Assembly: GCF_000046705.1 (NCBI RefSeq)
Contig: NC_005956.1
Coordinates: forward strand, 1,709,001 to 1,773,000
From: Bartonella henselae str. Houston-1
GTDB taxonomy: Bacteria > Pseudomonadota > Alphaproteobacteria > Rhizobiales > Rhizobiaceae
DNA length: 64,000 nt
Reading direction: 5' to 3'
The notes beneath the pieces were generated by a model. The model did not search any database. It saw only the letters and a list, made by a program, of their open reading frames with translations, and was not told where the DNA came from. The number at the start of each line of letters is the position of its first letter. Position 1 is the stretch's first letter. Below, piece by piece: positions 9,067 through 19,087 of the stretch. Both the position numbers and the translations under genes were made by a program.

Positions 9067-10110
9067 ATGCTCAAAAGAAGCATCAGACTGCTTACCATGG
9101 GAATCATTTGGTTTGCAATTTCTGTTGCAAACTCTACTGGAAGGGCTGAAAAATCGTCAGATCTTGAACGCTATCTCAATACCATTCAAGATCCCGAGAA
9201 CATTGACAAACCTTTCCAGCCCTTACAAGCTGGAGAATATGATCAAGCCTATGATTATTATATCCAAGGTTATTATCTGAAAGCTTTTCGTGAAGCACTC
9301 AGGCGTGCTGAACAAAATGATCCCTTTGCACAAACCCTGGTTGCTCGGATTTACATGGAAGGATGTGCTGTTCCCATAGATGGCGCACGCGCTGCTTTAT
9401 GGTTTGGACGTGCAGCAAAACAAGGTGAACCCCAAGCGCAGTTGCGCTATGGACTTATGTTATTTGATGGTAATTTTATTGCACAAAACCAAGAAATTGG
9501 TGAAGAATTTATTCGAAAAGCTGTAGATGCTGGAGTAAAAGAGGCCTATTATTATTATGGACAATTGCTTCTTTATAAAGCCTCACGCGAGAAGCAAGCT
9601 CTTGCAGGTGTTTTTTCCCAAAGCCAAGAAAACGAAGCAATAGATCAGGCACTAAAATGGTTCTTAAAAGGTGCAGCCCTTGGTGATGCTGCAGCTGCCT
9701 TCGCTGCAGCAAAAATTCTTTCTTTAGGGACTTTAACACGGCCAAAGGATGATCGTAATGCCCGCAAACTTATGGAAGTTGCTGCGCAAAATAAACATCT
9801 TGAAGCCCAAATTCTTTTGGCACAATGGCTTGTACAAGGTCGTGGGGGAGAAACTGATTTTCAACGTGCTTTTCATCTGCTTCTAAGCAACGCCACCAAA
9901 ATGATCGCTCCGGCACAGGTTGCTCTTGCAAGGCTTTATCGCGATGGAATAGGAACAAAAGGCGATATAGTAAGAGCAGCAGCGTGGTATATGCTTGCAA
10001 AGCATGCAAAAATACAAGCCCCTGATCTTGAAATGATGCTTGAAGGTATGGACCATGCACAGCTAGAGGAAGCACGCAAAGAAATCATAAAGCTTCTACC
10101 TATTTTTTAA
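9067..10110 (+). CDS. secreted Sel1/TPR-like repeat protein
   Basis: A 347-residue protein with a signal peptide (MLKRSIRLLTMGIIWFAISV, cleavage probably after the ANSTGRA region) followed by Sel1-like helical repeats. Repeat hallmarks include ALVARIYMEG-type units, ARAALWFGRAAKQGEPQAQL, RYGLMLFDGN and ALARLYRDGIGTKGD. Sel1 repeats mediate protein-protein contacts; in rhizobia, the periplasmic Sel1 protein ExoR controls a two-component system, but orthology is not shown here. The ATG at 9067 follows GAGGAGG; an upstream ATG at 9031 would spoil the signal peptide. It stands alone, upstream of efp. Confidence 0.8.
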   Translation: MLKRSIRLLTMGIIWFAISVANSTGRAEKSSDLERYLNTIQDPENIDKPFQPLQAGEYDQAYDYYIQGYYLKAFREALRRAEQNDPFAQTLVARIYMEGCAVPIDGARAALWFGRAAKQGEPQAQLRYGLMLFDGNFIAQNQEIGEEFIRKAVDAGVKEAYYYYGQLLLYKASREKQALAGVFSQSQENEAIDQALKWFLKGAALGDAAAAFAAAKILSLGTLTRPKDDRNARKLMEVAAQNKHLEAQILLAQWLVQGRGGETDFQRAFHLLLSNATKMIAPAQVALARLYRDGIGTKGDIVRAAAWYMLAKHAKIQAPDLEMMLEGMDHAQLEEARKEIIKLLPIF

Positions 10111-10354
10111 CACAGGCTTCAGAAAAATGATGTTTTTTGCTTCAAATCTATAAATTTTCACAAAAATCTTTGTGCAAATTTTTAAAAGCCTTGCGTCTGA
10201 GTGCTTTTTATGGTCTTGCAAAGGTTGAAAGCGAAAATACACAAAAGTTTTTTGGAAGCAGTTTTTAGGCTTTTTCCTCTGCAAAGACGATAAGTGATCT
10301 CTCTCAAGGGTAAAAAGAGAGCACTTTTTGCAAGAATGGAATTGGATAGAGACG

Positions 10355-10930
10355 ATGAAAATTAATGGCAATGAAATTCGACCTGGTAATGTGATTGAGC
10401 ATCAAGGAAGCTTATGGGTCGCTGTGAAATGCAATGCTGTAAAACCAGGAAAAGGTGGCGCATTTAATCAAGTTGAAATGAAAAATCTGATAGATGGTAC
10501 AAAACTCAATGAACGTTTTCGTGCAGCCGAAACGGTTGAAAGAGTACGTCTTGAACAAAAGGATTTTACTTTTCTTTATCAACAAGGTGATGCTTTAATT
10601 TTTATGGATTCGCAATCCTATGAACAACTTGAATTACAAAAAGATTTTGTTGGTGAACGTGCTGCTTTTCTCCAAGATGGGATGACTGTAACTGTTGAAC
10701 TTTATCAAGAAAAACCGATTGGTATATCGCTTCCCGATCAGGTGAGTGTAACGATTGTTGAAGCTGACCCTGCCCTCAAAGGGCAAACGGTCACAGCCTC
10801 TTATAAGCCTGCCATTCTTGAAAATGGTATTCGTATTCTTGTACCACCTTTTATTAACGCCGGCGAACGTATCATTGTTGACACCAATGAATTGATTTAT
10901 GTGCGTCGTGCAAATGAAAAAGATAAATAA
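10355..10930 (+). CDS. efp: translation elongation factor P
   Basis: EF-P binds ribosomes stalled at polyproline and promotes peptide bond formation. The 191-residue protein has the N-terminal KOW-like domain, beginning [12 protein letters not shown], with the modification loop KPGKGGAF (conserved lysine at the tip), followed by two OB-like domains ending in the [17 protein letters not shown] region. The ATG at 10355 matches the family start; an upstream in-frame ATG would add nine residues. It is followed after 10 bp by the inositol-monophosphatase-like gene, so the two are probably co-transcribed. Confidence 0.95.
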   Translation: MKINGNEIRPGNVIEHQGSLWVAVKCNAVKPGKGGAFNQVEMKNLIDGTKLNERFRAAETVERVRLEQKDFTFLYQQGDALIFMDSQSYEQLELQKDFVGERAAFLQDGMTVTVELYQEKPIGISLPDQVSVTIVEADPALKGQTVTASYKPAILENGIRILVPPFINAGERIIVDTNELIYVRRANEKDK

Positions 10931-10940
10931 GGGATAAAAG

Positions 10941-11732
10941 ATGCCGCAATCTGCAGTCATGAATGTCATGGTGCAAGCCGCCATGAAAGCAGGGCGTTCT
11001 TTAGTGCGCGATTATGGTGAAGTGCAAAATTTGCAGGTATCCTTGAAAGGGCCGGCAGATTATGTAAGCCAAGCGGATCGTAAAGCAGAAAAAATTATTT
11101 TCAATGAATTAAGCAAAGCACGACCAAAATTTGGTTTTCTGATGGAAGAATCTGAAGAAATTATTGGTGAAGATTCCCAACATCGTTTTATTGTTGATCC
11201 TTTAGATGGCACGACAAATTTTCTTCATGGCATTCCTTTTTTTGCTGTTTCCATCGCCTTAGAAAGTCAAGGAAAAATCGTTGCTGGTGTCATTTATAAT
11301 CCTATCAATGATGAACTTTTTACCGCTGAACGCGGGAGTGGTGCTTTTTTTAATGACCGGCGTTGTCGTGTTTCTGCACGGCGAAGATTAGAAGATTGTG
11401 TGATTGCCACAGGCATGCCCCATTTGGGACGTCCAGGTCATGGAACCTATCTTATTGAATTGCGCAATGTGATGGCGGAAGTTTCCGGCATTCGCCGATT
11501 TGGAACTGCTGCCCTTGATTTGGCTTATGTCGCAGCTGGAAGAACTGATGGCTTTTGGGAAGATAACCTGCAAATTTGGGATATGGCTGCTGGAATATTG
11601 ATGGTTCGTGAAGCAGGTGGTTTTGTCACGGATAAGGAAGGCGGCAATGATATCTTTCGCAAAAAAAATATCATTGCTGGCAATGAACACATTCGCATCA
11701 AGTTAGAAAGAGCCCTCAAAAAAGGCATTTAA
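10941..11732 (+). CDS. suhB: inositol monophosphatase family protein (SuhB-like)
   Basis: A 263-residue Mg2+-dependent phosphatase. Metal-binding motifs are present: EES near residue 70, the DPLDGTTNF motif, and the C-terminal WDMAAGILMVREAGG motif. Family members hydrolyse inositol-1-phosphate, and SuhB also acts in rRNA transcription antitermination in E. coli; which role applies here is not visible. The gene lies 10 bp after efp, a common rhizobial arrangement, and appears complete. Confidence 0.92.
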   Translation: MPQSAVMNVMVQAAMKAGRSLVRDYGEVQNLQVSLKGPADYVSQADRKAEKIIFNELSKARPKFGFLMEESEEIIGEDSQHRFIVDPLDGTTNFLHGIPFFAVSIALESQGKIVAGVIYNPINDELFTAERGSGAFFNDRRCRVSARRRLEDCVIATGMPHLGRPGHGTYLIELRNVMAEVSGIRRFGTAALDLAYVAAGRTDGFWEDNLQIWDMAAGILMVREAGGFVTDKEGGNDIFRKKNIIAGNEHIRIKLERALKKGI

Positions 11733-12539
11733 ACCCTATAGTCTTAAAAAAAACCATACACTTTTAAAAAAGCCCTTAGAACCTTAAAAAAACGATCACA
11801 CGCTAAAAAATGTACTCTTTTGTATATTAGATACGAAAGTCTTTACGCTATTTGAGAATCTTACCTTATAACAATCAATGTTACTATTTTATGCTTCATA
11901 TTCAACAACTAAACATGCCTCTTAAACAAGGTTACTCCAAAAAACGTTTTACCCCCTTACACATCTATGTCATCACTAATTCACGCGCTTTCTTTAAAGA
12001 AACATTTCTCAATGTTCGCACACCTATTTCATGACAGCGCCCGTGAATAGGTAATGATAAAGCTCTTGAGCACCACTCTCTTTACACTTATGAAGCGTGC
12101 AAGCCAGCATCCTCATTCTCTTTGCCAACCCAAAATAGGCAGCTCTTGGCACTTGAGACGATTTATAAGAAGCATTTTACTCCTTGTCTTTAGCAATTTC
12201 TACCCCCATACCAACCCCGCTTATGACAAGCAAATAAGCGGTTTTAATTGGTTCAATATGAGAGGGCTTGTAATGAGAGAATCTTACTGTATTCGAAGTT
12301 CTAACTTAAGTTAAAAAACGATGATTTATCCTTATAAATTAATGTATTACTAAAAAATGAGTCATGAGAATCATCCATAAGAATGCGTATTCTGCTAAAG
12401 AGTGAGAGACAATAAAAACCAATAATGTATCACTTTTATATTCTCATGAAAGAACTCTTCAAAACGCTGATAAACCAATGATGATGCCAATGTTGATAAA
12501 AGCAACTTACAACTCTATGATAACAGTTTATTCAAGAGT
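11733..12539. other. intergenic region with dispersed repeat, no gene
   Basis: The 800-bp spacer between convergent suhB and the ABC transporter gene contains no credible gene. Its middle and right part (about 12030-12360) is a copy of a dispersed repeat listed separately. The rest is A/T-rich degenerate sequence. Confidence 0.5.
12030..12360 (+). repeat. dispersed repeat family, copy 1
   Basis: This stretch shares ordered blocks with copies at 16770-17090 (same orientation) and 29215-29570 (reverse). Shared blocks are tacacttatgaag followed by gtgcaagcc, ttctctttgcca, a block like cgtaagaggcattttac, tgagagaatctta, and tgatttatccttataaatta. A short 86-codon frame inside is not conserved between copies, so the element is treated as non-coding or as the relic of a longer gene. 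Confidence 0.65.
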
Positions 12540-14330
12540 TTACTCAGGCGAAAATTGCAATTTGGCTAAATACGCATAAACCCCGTTTTGTGCGACGAGT
12601 TCTGCATGTGTTCCTTCTTCAACAAGAGCACCTTTCTCCATCACGAGAATACGATCAGCTTTTAAAATTGTTGCCAAACGATGAGCGATCACCAATGTTG
12701 TCCGATTTTGCATCAGTTCTTCTAAGGCTTCTTGCACCAATTTTTCACTGTTTGCATCTAAAGCTGATGTTGCTTCGTCCAGCAGCAACAGGGGAGCATT
12801 TCTTAAAATTGCCCGAGCAATACCAATGCGTTGTTTTTGTCCACCAGAAAGCATAATACCGCGTTCTCCCACTTCTGTATCCAAACCATTTGGTAAAGCT
12901 TCAATAAACTCAAGTGCGTTTGCTGCTTTAGCAGCGGCAATGATTTGCTCTTCAGTCATATTTTCGGTTCCAAAAACAATATTATCGCGCAGTGTACCGT
13001 CAAAAATGGCGACATCCTGTGGAACATACGAGATCGAACTGCGTAAATCTTGCAGAGAAAGGCGCTTGATTTCCACGCCATCAAAGCGAATTTGCCCACT
13101 TATTGGATCATAAAAACGAAGGATCAAAGAAAAAAGTGTGCTTTTTCCTGCACCTGAAGCGCCAACAAAAGCAACTGTTTCCCCTGGTTTGACAGAAAAG
13201 GAAAGAGAGCGCAAAATCTTCTCTTGTGGTCTGGAAGAATAAGTAAAATCAACCTGATCAAAAACAAGGGCACCTTGAACAGGTTTTGCCAAAGGTGCAG
13301 GAGCTTTTGGAGCTAAAATAGTAGGCTGTTCTTGCAACAATTCAGCAAGCCGTTCAGCAGCGCCTGCTGCTTGGATTAATTCTGCACCCAATTCTGATAA
13401 TTGCGCAAAGGTAGAAGCTCCAAAAACCGCATAGAGCACGAATTGACCTAATGCCCCACCCGTCATAGTGCCATTCAAAACATCCCGGGATCCAATCCAT
13501 AAAACAGCAACCACACTGCCGAAAACCAGAAAGATTGCAAAGCCAGTAAAAAAGGAACGCAGAATGACGGAAGAGCGTGCTGTCTGAAAAGCACGTTCTA
13601 CCAACTGAGAAAAACGTTTAGAAACAAGCTTTTCAGCGGTAAAGGCCTGCACAGTGCGAATGGCGCTGACCTGTTCAGTTGCTAAAGCGTTGGCATCTGC
13701 AATACGATCTTGCGCAGCGCGTGTACGTGTACGAACCTTGCGCCCAAAGACAACTAACGGAATAGCAACAAAAGGGATAGCAAGCAAAACAAGCGAAGAC
13801 AATTTGGCATTGGTGATAACCATCATAACAATCGCTCCAATCACCACAATCAGATGACGCAAAGCCGTAGAAGCGGTTGAACCAACAGCCAATTTTATTT
13901 GAGTGGTATCTGTTAAAAGCCGTGAAACAAGTTCACCAGAATGGGAACGATCAAAAAAAGCAGGAGAAAGTTTCATAATATGCACAAAAACATCACGCCG
14001 TAAATCGGCAACAATCCGTTCTCCTAAAGTGATGACACAGTAATAACGGCAGGCTGAAGCAAGTGCAAGCAGCAAAGCTAAAACAAACAAAAGAGCGAAG
14101 TAAAAATTAATATGGCCATGACTTGAAGTAGAAAAGCCATGATCAAGCATTTGACGGATAGCAACAGGCAAAGTAAGAGTCACGAGAGCAGCAACAGATA
14201 AAGCAATAAAGGCAAAGACAAACAACCAGCGATAGCGCACAAGATAAGGACTAAAAGTTGTAAGCGAAGAGAATGAAGGCTTTGTATGGAAAAATTTTTT
14301 AGCTTTTTCTGAATGATTGAAAAAATTCAT
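12540..14330 (-). CDS. ABC exporter, fused permease and ATPase (MsbA/ABCB type)
   Basis: A 596-residue half-transporter. Residues ~30-330 carry six transmembrane helices of the type-1 exporter fold, and the ATPase follows with Walker A GASGAGKS at 390-397, signature LSGGQKQRIG, Walker B LLLLDEATSALD and the switch histidine in VIAHRL. Such proteins work as homodimers exporting lipids, peptides or drugs; the substrate is not predictable. The start is ATG. It is divergent from rpmE across about 190 bp, the neighbourhood usual in rhizobia. Complete and apparently functional. Confidence 0.93.
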   Translation of the reverse strand: MNFFNHSEKAKKFFHTKPSFSSLTTFSPYLVRYRWLFVFAFIALSVAALVTLTLPVAIRQMLDHGFSTSSHGHINFYFALLFVLALLLALASACRYYCVITLGERIVADLRRDVFVHIMKLSPAFFDRSHSGELVSRLLTDTTQIKLAVGSTASTALRHLIVVIGAIVMMVITNAKLSSLVLLAIPFVAIPLVVFGRKVRTRTRAAQDRIADANALATEQVSAIRTVQAFTAEKLVSKRFSQLVERAFQTARSSVILRSFFTGFAIFLVFGSVVAVLWIGSRDVLNGTMTGGALGQFVLYAVFGASTFAQLSELGAELIQAAGAAERLAELLQEQPTILAPKAPAPLAKPVQGALVFDQVDFTYSSRPQEKILRSLSFSVKPGETVAFVGASGAGKSTLFSLILRFYDPISGQIRFDGVEIKRLSLQDLRSSISYVPQDVAIFDGTLRDNIVFGTENMTEEQIIAAAKAANALEFIEALPNGLDTEVGERGIMLSGGQKQRIGIARAILRNAPLLLLDEATSALDANSEKLVQEALEELMQNRTTLVIAHRLATILKADRILVMEKGALVEEGTHAELVAQNGVYAYLAKLQFSPE

Positions 14331-14517
14331 AGGGTTTCTCTCACTTATAAGATTGTTTATAACTCTTGATGCGATAATGCACTTTGAACACTTGTTTTTT
14401 GATACGTGCTCAGTTATATAGAGGATACTTCAACCAATTTATCAAAAAGACGAAGCAAGCGCACTTAAAAAAGTGAGCAAGTGTCATTTTGTTTTATAAA
14501 AGTAGAAAGTTTGCCAC

Positions 14518-14739
14518 ATGAAAGCCAATATTCATCCCGACTATCACAAGATTACCGTTGTTATGACGGATGGCTCCCAATATACGACACGTTCTACCTG
14601 GGGAAAAGAAGGGGATGTTCTTAATTTGGACATTGATCCAAGAACGCATCCAGCTTGGACAGGTGGATCTCAAACATTGGTTGACCATGGTGGTCGTATT
14701 TCTAAATTTAAAAATCGTTTTGGTAATTTGGGCATGTAA
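14518..14739 (+). CDS. rpmE: 50S ribosomal protein L31
   Basis: The 73-residue protein starts [19 protein letters not shown] and contains the L31 hallmarks [19 protein letters not shown] and the ending [11 protein letters not shown]. It lacks the CxxC zinc ribbon of zinc-binding L31, so it is the zinc-independent form. It is a single-gene unit divergent from the ABC exporter. A decayed second copy lies 409 bp downstream. Confidence 0.96.
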   Translation: MKANIHPDYHKITVVMTDGSQYTTRSTWGKEGDVLNLDIDPRTHPAWTGGSQTLVDHGGRISKFKNRFGNLGM

Positions 14740-14925
14740 AAGCTTATTTTTGATCGTGAAAAATGAAATGATTGCCAATAGAATGATACGCCATTTCTGA
14801 TGAGTGTGTTTCAGAGTGAAAGTAGTTGATCTTTTTTCAACCTTCAGAAAAGTTCTACCCAGAGCTTTTACGATAAAGCTTTTACAATTGAGATTGTTAG
14901 TAAAAAAAGAGTATAAAAATGAGTG

Positions 14926-14954
14926 CCCCGCTTTAAATTAAAGCGGGGTTTTTT
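14926..14954 (+). terminator. rho-independent terminator
   Basis: A strong GC-rich stem CCCCGCTTT / AAAGCGGGG is followed by TTTTTT. It lies 187 bp after the rpmE stop and immediately before the rpmE pseudogene, so it probably ends the rpmE transcript. Confidence 0.85.
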
Positions 14955-14964
14955 ATGTACCACA

Positions 14965-15160
14965 ATGAAAATACGCAGCGATTATGCTTTTAAACAGGGA
15001 TTATAAAGAAAGAAAAGAAGAAACTATCCTTAATCTCGATATTGATCCAAGAATAACATCCAACCTAGACAAATAACAAAGTGAACAAATTTCAAATATT
15101 GGTGGATAAAGGTGATCACATTTCTCAATTTAAAAATTGTTTTGCTAATCTCGGCATGAA
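14965..15160 (+). pseudogene. decayed tandem copy of rpmE
   Basis: From the ATG at 14965 the sequence follows rpmE with a deletion of the central codons. The block around 15027-15060 corresponds to the LNLDIDPR segment, and 15095-15160 matches the VDHGG...FKN.F.NLGM end, including ggcatg. In-frame stops and frameshifts abolish coding. Offset from the live gene is 409 bp, same strand. Confidence 0.8.
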
Positions 15161-17429
15161 ATTTTTTTCTGAGTGTGACGGGCAAAAAAGCTACGAGCAA
15201 AATGATGAAAATTCTGGCAAGAAAATTGCGCGGTGCAAACAGATAATCTGTTTTAGACTTTAGGAAAATATGCTAAAAACGAAAGCACTATAAGCTATAA
15301 TCTTCCAAGCAATAAAAAATATAATTTTATCCAGAAAATTCTCTGCGAAATCAGAAGCGTTTTTTCTGCTCTAGCAATAGCTATCGCGCAACACTGTTCG
15401 CAAAAATAATACATGGATAAAAATTGACAAATTTGTTCTTATAAAGCATGAATTAAAAGTCTCTTTTTAGTGATGATGGGAACCCTTAAAACTACCCAAA
15501 TAGACATTTTAAGGATTATCATTGTAAGCTATTTTATGATAAAATCTTGAATAAGTTTGTAAAGTTCTGCTTTATACATCCGCAAAAGAGGCAAATTTTC
15601 TCTTCACCACTGCGATTGTTCAATATCGTGCTCCATTCATAACGCACACTGAATCATCAATCTGGATTGCTCTTGGCTATGTGCATTTCACAAAAATCTT
15701 TTGAGCACATAAAACCTCTCTCATCGTCTGAACAATTTTTGCTCTTTTAAATTAAATCCAGCCCTGCTGATAAAGAACAACAAAGTGATTTTAAGAATAT
15801 AATCCATTTTTACCACTCTTACATCAGCCTCCTTGAGACTGTTATATTTTGTTATTTCAAACATTCTTACTGATGAAATCAAAAAAACGGCTAGCTGAAA
15901 AGCCAATATTGGCGGTTTAACTATCACGGCATGACGCAATTACCTATCAAAGGGAATCATTAAAAATGATAGAATAAGAAATAAAAACACACCGTCGAGA
16001 ATACGACTCTACAAAGCGAATTCTTTCATAATAGACATGTCCATAAAAAAGAGATTTTAGCCAATAGAGGATTTGACGTATAATTTGAAAAGCAGTTTTA
16101 GAACGGATAAAATGGATAAGTCATAAGCCGTTACATGCAAGAGCAGATACACAACAAGTGATGGTAAATATCACAAGAGGTCTGCTTTTTATGCCTTCAT
16201 AAAGGTAAAATGCGAACGCTCAACCTCCCATAAAGTGGAAACAAGGCAACTCACTGCGCCATTCTAGAACGAACTTGCGCTCTCTTTCAGCATTGTATCG
16301 CTTTCTGCACAAAACTGTCTCCTCTGACTTAACAGATAGTTTGTCCCGTTGTAGCTTGTCATCAAGTTTTGTAGCAATTTATTTTTTTCAAAGGGTTTTG
16401 AAAGGGGCTTTCAAGGATCTTCAAAGACCCTTCAAAGCTTTTGCCCATTTTTACACTCAAATTCCGATTTTTGCGATTTTAGGTGTCAAAATCCATTTTA
16501 TCAAAGTGCACATTTAATGGTAAAAATGAACCATAAAAACAATAAATTACCACATATTCTTACCTAATCCCACCTCTTCCTACTTAATACAAAACCTACT
16601 GTCAAACGATACCCGTTGAAATCCATTATATGCTCCCCTTATCGAGGCTAAAATCATTCACCAATTGCCAGCGTCAAAAGCATATTAATGCCAAAACCAG
16701 CGCAAGGTTAGAAAATTTTTTTTAAGGTACTTTCAGGACATAAAATTCCCACATACAGAAAAGTACTGCTTCTTACATCTCTATGAATGTCTTACATCCA
16801 CGGACAAAGCCATCTTTACGCTCATGAAGAAGCAAACCAACCCCATCATTCTCTTTACCAGATCACGATGTTGCAGCCCTTGGTTCTTGAGACGGTTCAT
16901 AAGAGGCACTTTTACTCCTTTCTCAAAATGTTTTTATCCACAACCGACCTCACTTGTAACATGCAAGCGAATAATTTTGTTTGATTCAGTATAAAAGGAT
17001 TTGAAATGAGAGAATCCTACGATATTCAGGGGCTCTTTCAAGGTGCAAATGATGAATTATCCTTATAAATTAAGATCTTATTTCCATATACAAAGTAATT
17101 CCTACGCATCGGATGAAAACCACATAATCACTGAATTTTCAGAAAAACATTTTCAAAAAAATTAAGTAAGATTTTTCAAGAAGCATCTCCTTACAGGTTC
17201 TCAAATCTCATTTTGCAGCATCAATAATGATGAATGAATGTTGGAAAAAATCCACGGAATAAAGCTATTTTTATACTTATCTAACGATAGTCAAACCCCA
17301 CCAAGTTCTCTTACTTTGAGAACTTTCTCCACCATTTTTAAAGAATACGAACGATCCTTGGCACACACATGAGTTTGTAAGACGGTATATTCAACCTCCC
17401 TATCCTTCGAGCCTTTAGCCTCTTCACCG
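15161..17429. other. long decayed region without recognisable genes
   Basis: About 2.3 kb with no frame that shows a known domain or good start. Short frames at 15721-15939 (minus) and 16275-16517 (plus) have no family resemblance I can name. A dispersed-repeat copy occupies about 16770-17090. The right end merges into the aldolase pseudogene. It probably consists of genes decayed beyond recognition. Confidence 0.5.
16770..17090 (+). repeat. dispersed repeat family, copy 2
   Basis: Same orientation as copy 1. It contains atcattctctttaccag, cataagaggcacttttactc, ggatttgaaatgagagaatc and gatgaattatccttataaat in the same order. Divergence from copy 1 is substantial, implying an old family. Confidence 0.65.
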
Positions 17430-17850
17430 ACAGTTTATGAAGAACGGGGATCGTTTTTCGAACATGAACCGTCTTTTCAGCTACTTCTTCAACAAAAGCA
17501 ATGCGCACATCTTTTCCATCAATCACCCTAATTGGGCTTTAAAATCATGCCCTTAAAAAGAACACGTGCTTCAAATAATTCTTTAAACACAGTATGTAAA
17601 ACAGCTTTTGTCACCTCAAAGCAGCGTGTAATAGAATGTTGGCGCAATGATCCATCCATCAGCACCCAGCTCAACAAATCAGCACAAGACCAGCTTCCTG
17701 ACATAAAGCAGCATAACGCGCGAAAGCTTGTACATTCTGGTTGATTGCCCCTCTTGTTGGGAGAGTCTGTGCATCAATGGCAATAACCGCACGCCATTTA
17801 GCAAAACGGGCTCCCAAAGCATAATAATCCTTCAAACGCTCACACAGAAG
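17430..17850 (-). pseudogene. partial copy of the class I aldolase gene
   Basis: The segment matches 18220-18620 of the neighbouring aldolase gene in the same orientation at an offset of about 775 bp. Translated fragments include RLKDYYALGARFAKWRAVIA and LPTRGAINQNVQAFARYAAL. Frameshifts separate the pieces, and both the N-terminal third and the C-terminal end are missing or unrecognisable. Its centre is much more similar to the live gene than its edges. Confidence 0.85.
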
Positions 17851-17948
17851 AATATTGCGCCCTTCAACAGTTTGATACAGCATAAGATTTACATTTCACA
17901 CTTAAAAACCAAAATCTTAACTATATTGAAGCAACATTTTATTGTTTT

Positions 17949-18980
17949 TTAAGCACAAGATTTTTCCTGATCTTTTGTCCATTGTCCCAAAGCAGCAAGG
18001 TGGTTCATTCGAGCACGATGACAAAAAGCCTTTTGCGCAACAACAATATTTTCATTTTTTCCAGCCCATGCCTTTAAGGCAGCTGCTTGCAATGCCCGCC
18101 CATAAGAAAAGGTCAATTTCCAAGGCAATGCTCCCAAAGCATTCATAGCCGACAAATGTGCCGTAGCTTCTTCATCAGTTTGTCCTCCAGAAAGAAAAGC
18201 AATTCCTGGAACAGCAGCAGGAACAGTCTGTTTAAGAACATGAACTGTCTTTTCAGCTACTTCTTCCACAGAAGCAATGCGCGCATCTTTTCCATCAATC
18301 ACCATATTGGGTTTTAAAATCATGCCCTCGAAAAGAACACGTGCCTCAAATAATTCTTTAAACACAGTGTGTAAAACAACTTTTGTCACCTCAAAGCAAC
18401 GCGTAATAGAATGCTGGCGTGATGGTCCATCCATCAGCACTTCCGGTTCAACAATCGGTACAAGACCAGCTTCCTGACATAAAGCAGCATAACGCGCGAG
18501 AGCTTGTGCATTCTGACTGATTGCCCCTCTTGTTGGGAGAGTCTGTGCATCAATGGCAATGACCGCGCGCCATTTAGCAAAACGGGCTCCCAAAGTATAA
18601 TAATCCTTTAAACGCTCACGAAGACCATCCAAGCCTTCTGTAATCGTTTCTTGAGGAAAAGCCGCCAATGGTTTGGCACCGGTATCGACTTTGATCCCCG
18701 GCACAGCACCTGCATCACGAATAAGATCTGTCAACATCTGCCCTGTAGATGCTTTTTGACGCAGTGTTTCATCAAATAAGATGACACCAGAGATAGCGCT
18801 TTCCATGGCTTCTTTTGCAGTAAACAGCATTTCACGATAGGCGCGACGATTATCTTCGGTGCATTCCACCCCAATGCTTTCAAAACGCTTTCCAATCGTT
18901 GCAGTACTTTCATCTGCTGCCAAAATACCTTTACCCGCACCTACCAGAGTAAGTGCTATATCTTCCAGACGTTCATTCAT
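17949..18980 (-). CDS. fbaB: class I fructose-bisphosphate aldolase
   Basis: The enzyme cleaves fructose-1,6-bisphosphate to glyceraldehyde-3-phosphate and dihydroxyacetone phosphate through a lysine Schiff base. The 343-residue protein has the class I features GKGILAADEST near the N-terminus, KWRAVI, the EPEVLMDG segment, the ILKPNMV stretch with its lysine, and FLSGGQ. The ATG at 18980 follows GAGGAA and gives MNERLEDIAL; a longer frame adds 19 residues with no support. It is the last gene of the tkt-gap-pgk-fba group on the minus strand and is followed by a broken partial copy. Confidence 0.95.
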   Translation of the reverse strand: MNERLEDIALTLVGAGKGILAADESTATIGKRFESIGVECTEDNRRAYREMLFTAKEAMESAISGVILFDETLRQKASTGQMLTDLIRDAGAVPGIKVDTGAKPLAAFPQETITEGLDGLRERLKDYYTLGARFAKWRAVIAIDAQTLPTRGAISQNAQALARYAALCQEAGLVPIVEPEVLMDGPSRQHSITRCFEVTKVVLHTVFKELFEARVLFEGMILKPNMVIDGKDARIASVEEVAEKTVHVLKQTVPAAVPGIAFLSGGQTDEEATAHLSAMNALGALPWKLTFSYGRALQAAALKAWAGKNENIVVAQKAFCHRARMNHLAALGQWTKDQEKSCA

Positions 18981-19087
18981 AAAAAATTCCTCTTTATCCT
19001 GTCTTAATTTCCAAAAGCGTGCAATGCACCAGCACACCCTCCATAATCATACAGCTTTTTTTTAACTGTTTGTTCAAATGAATCCCT

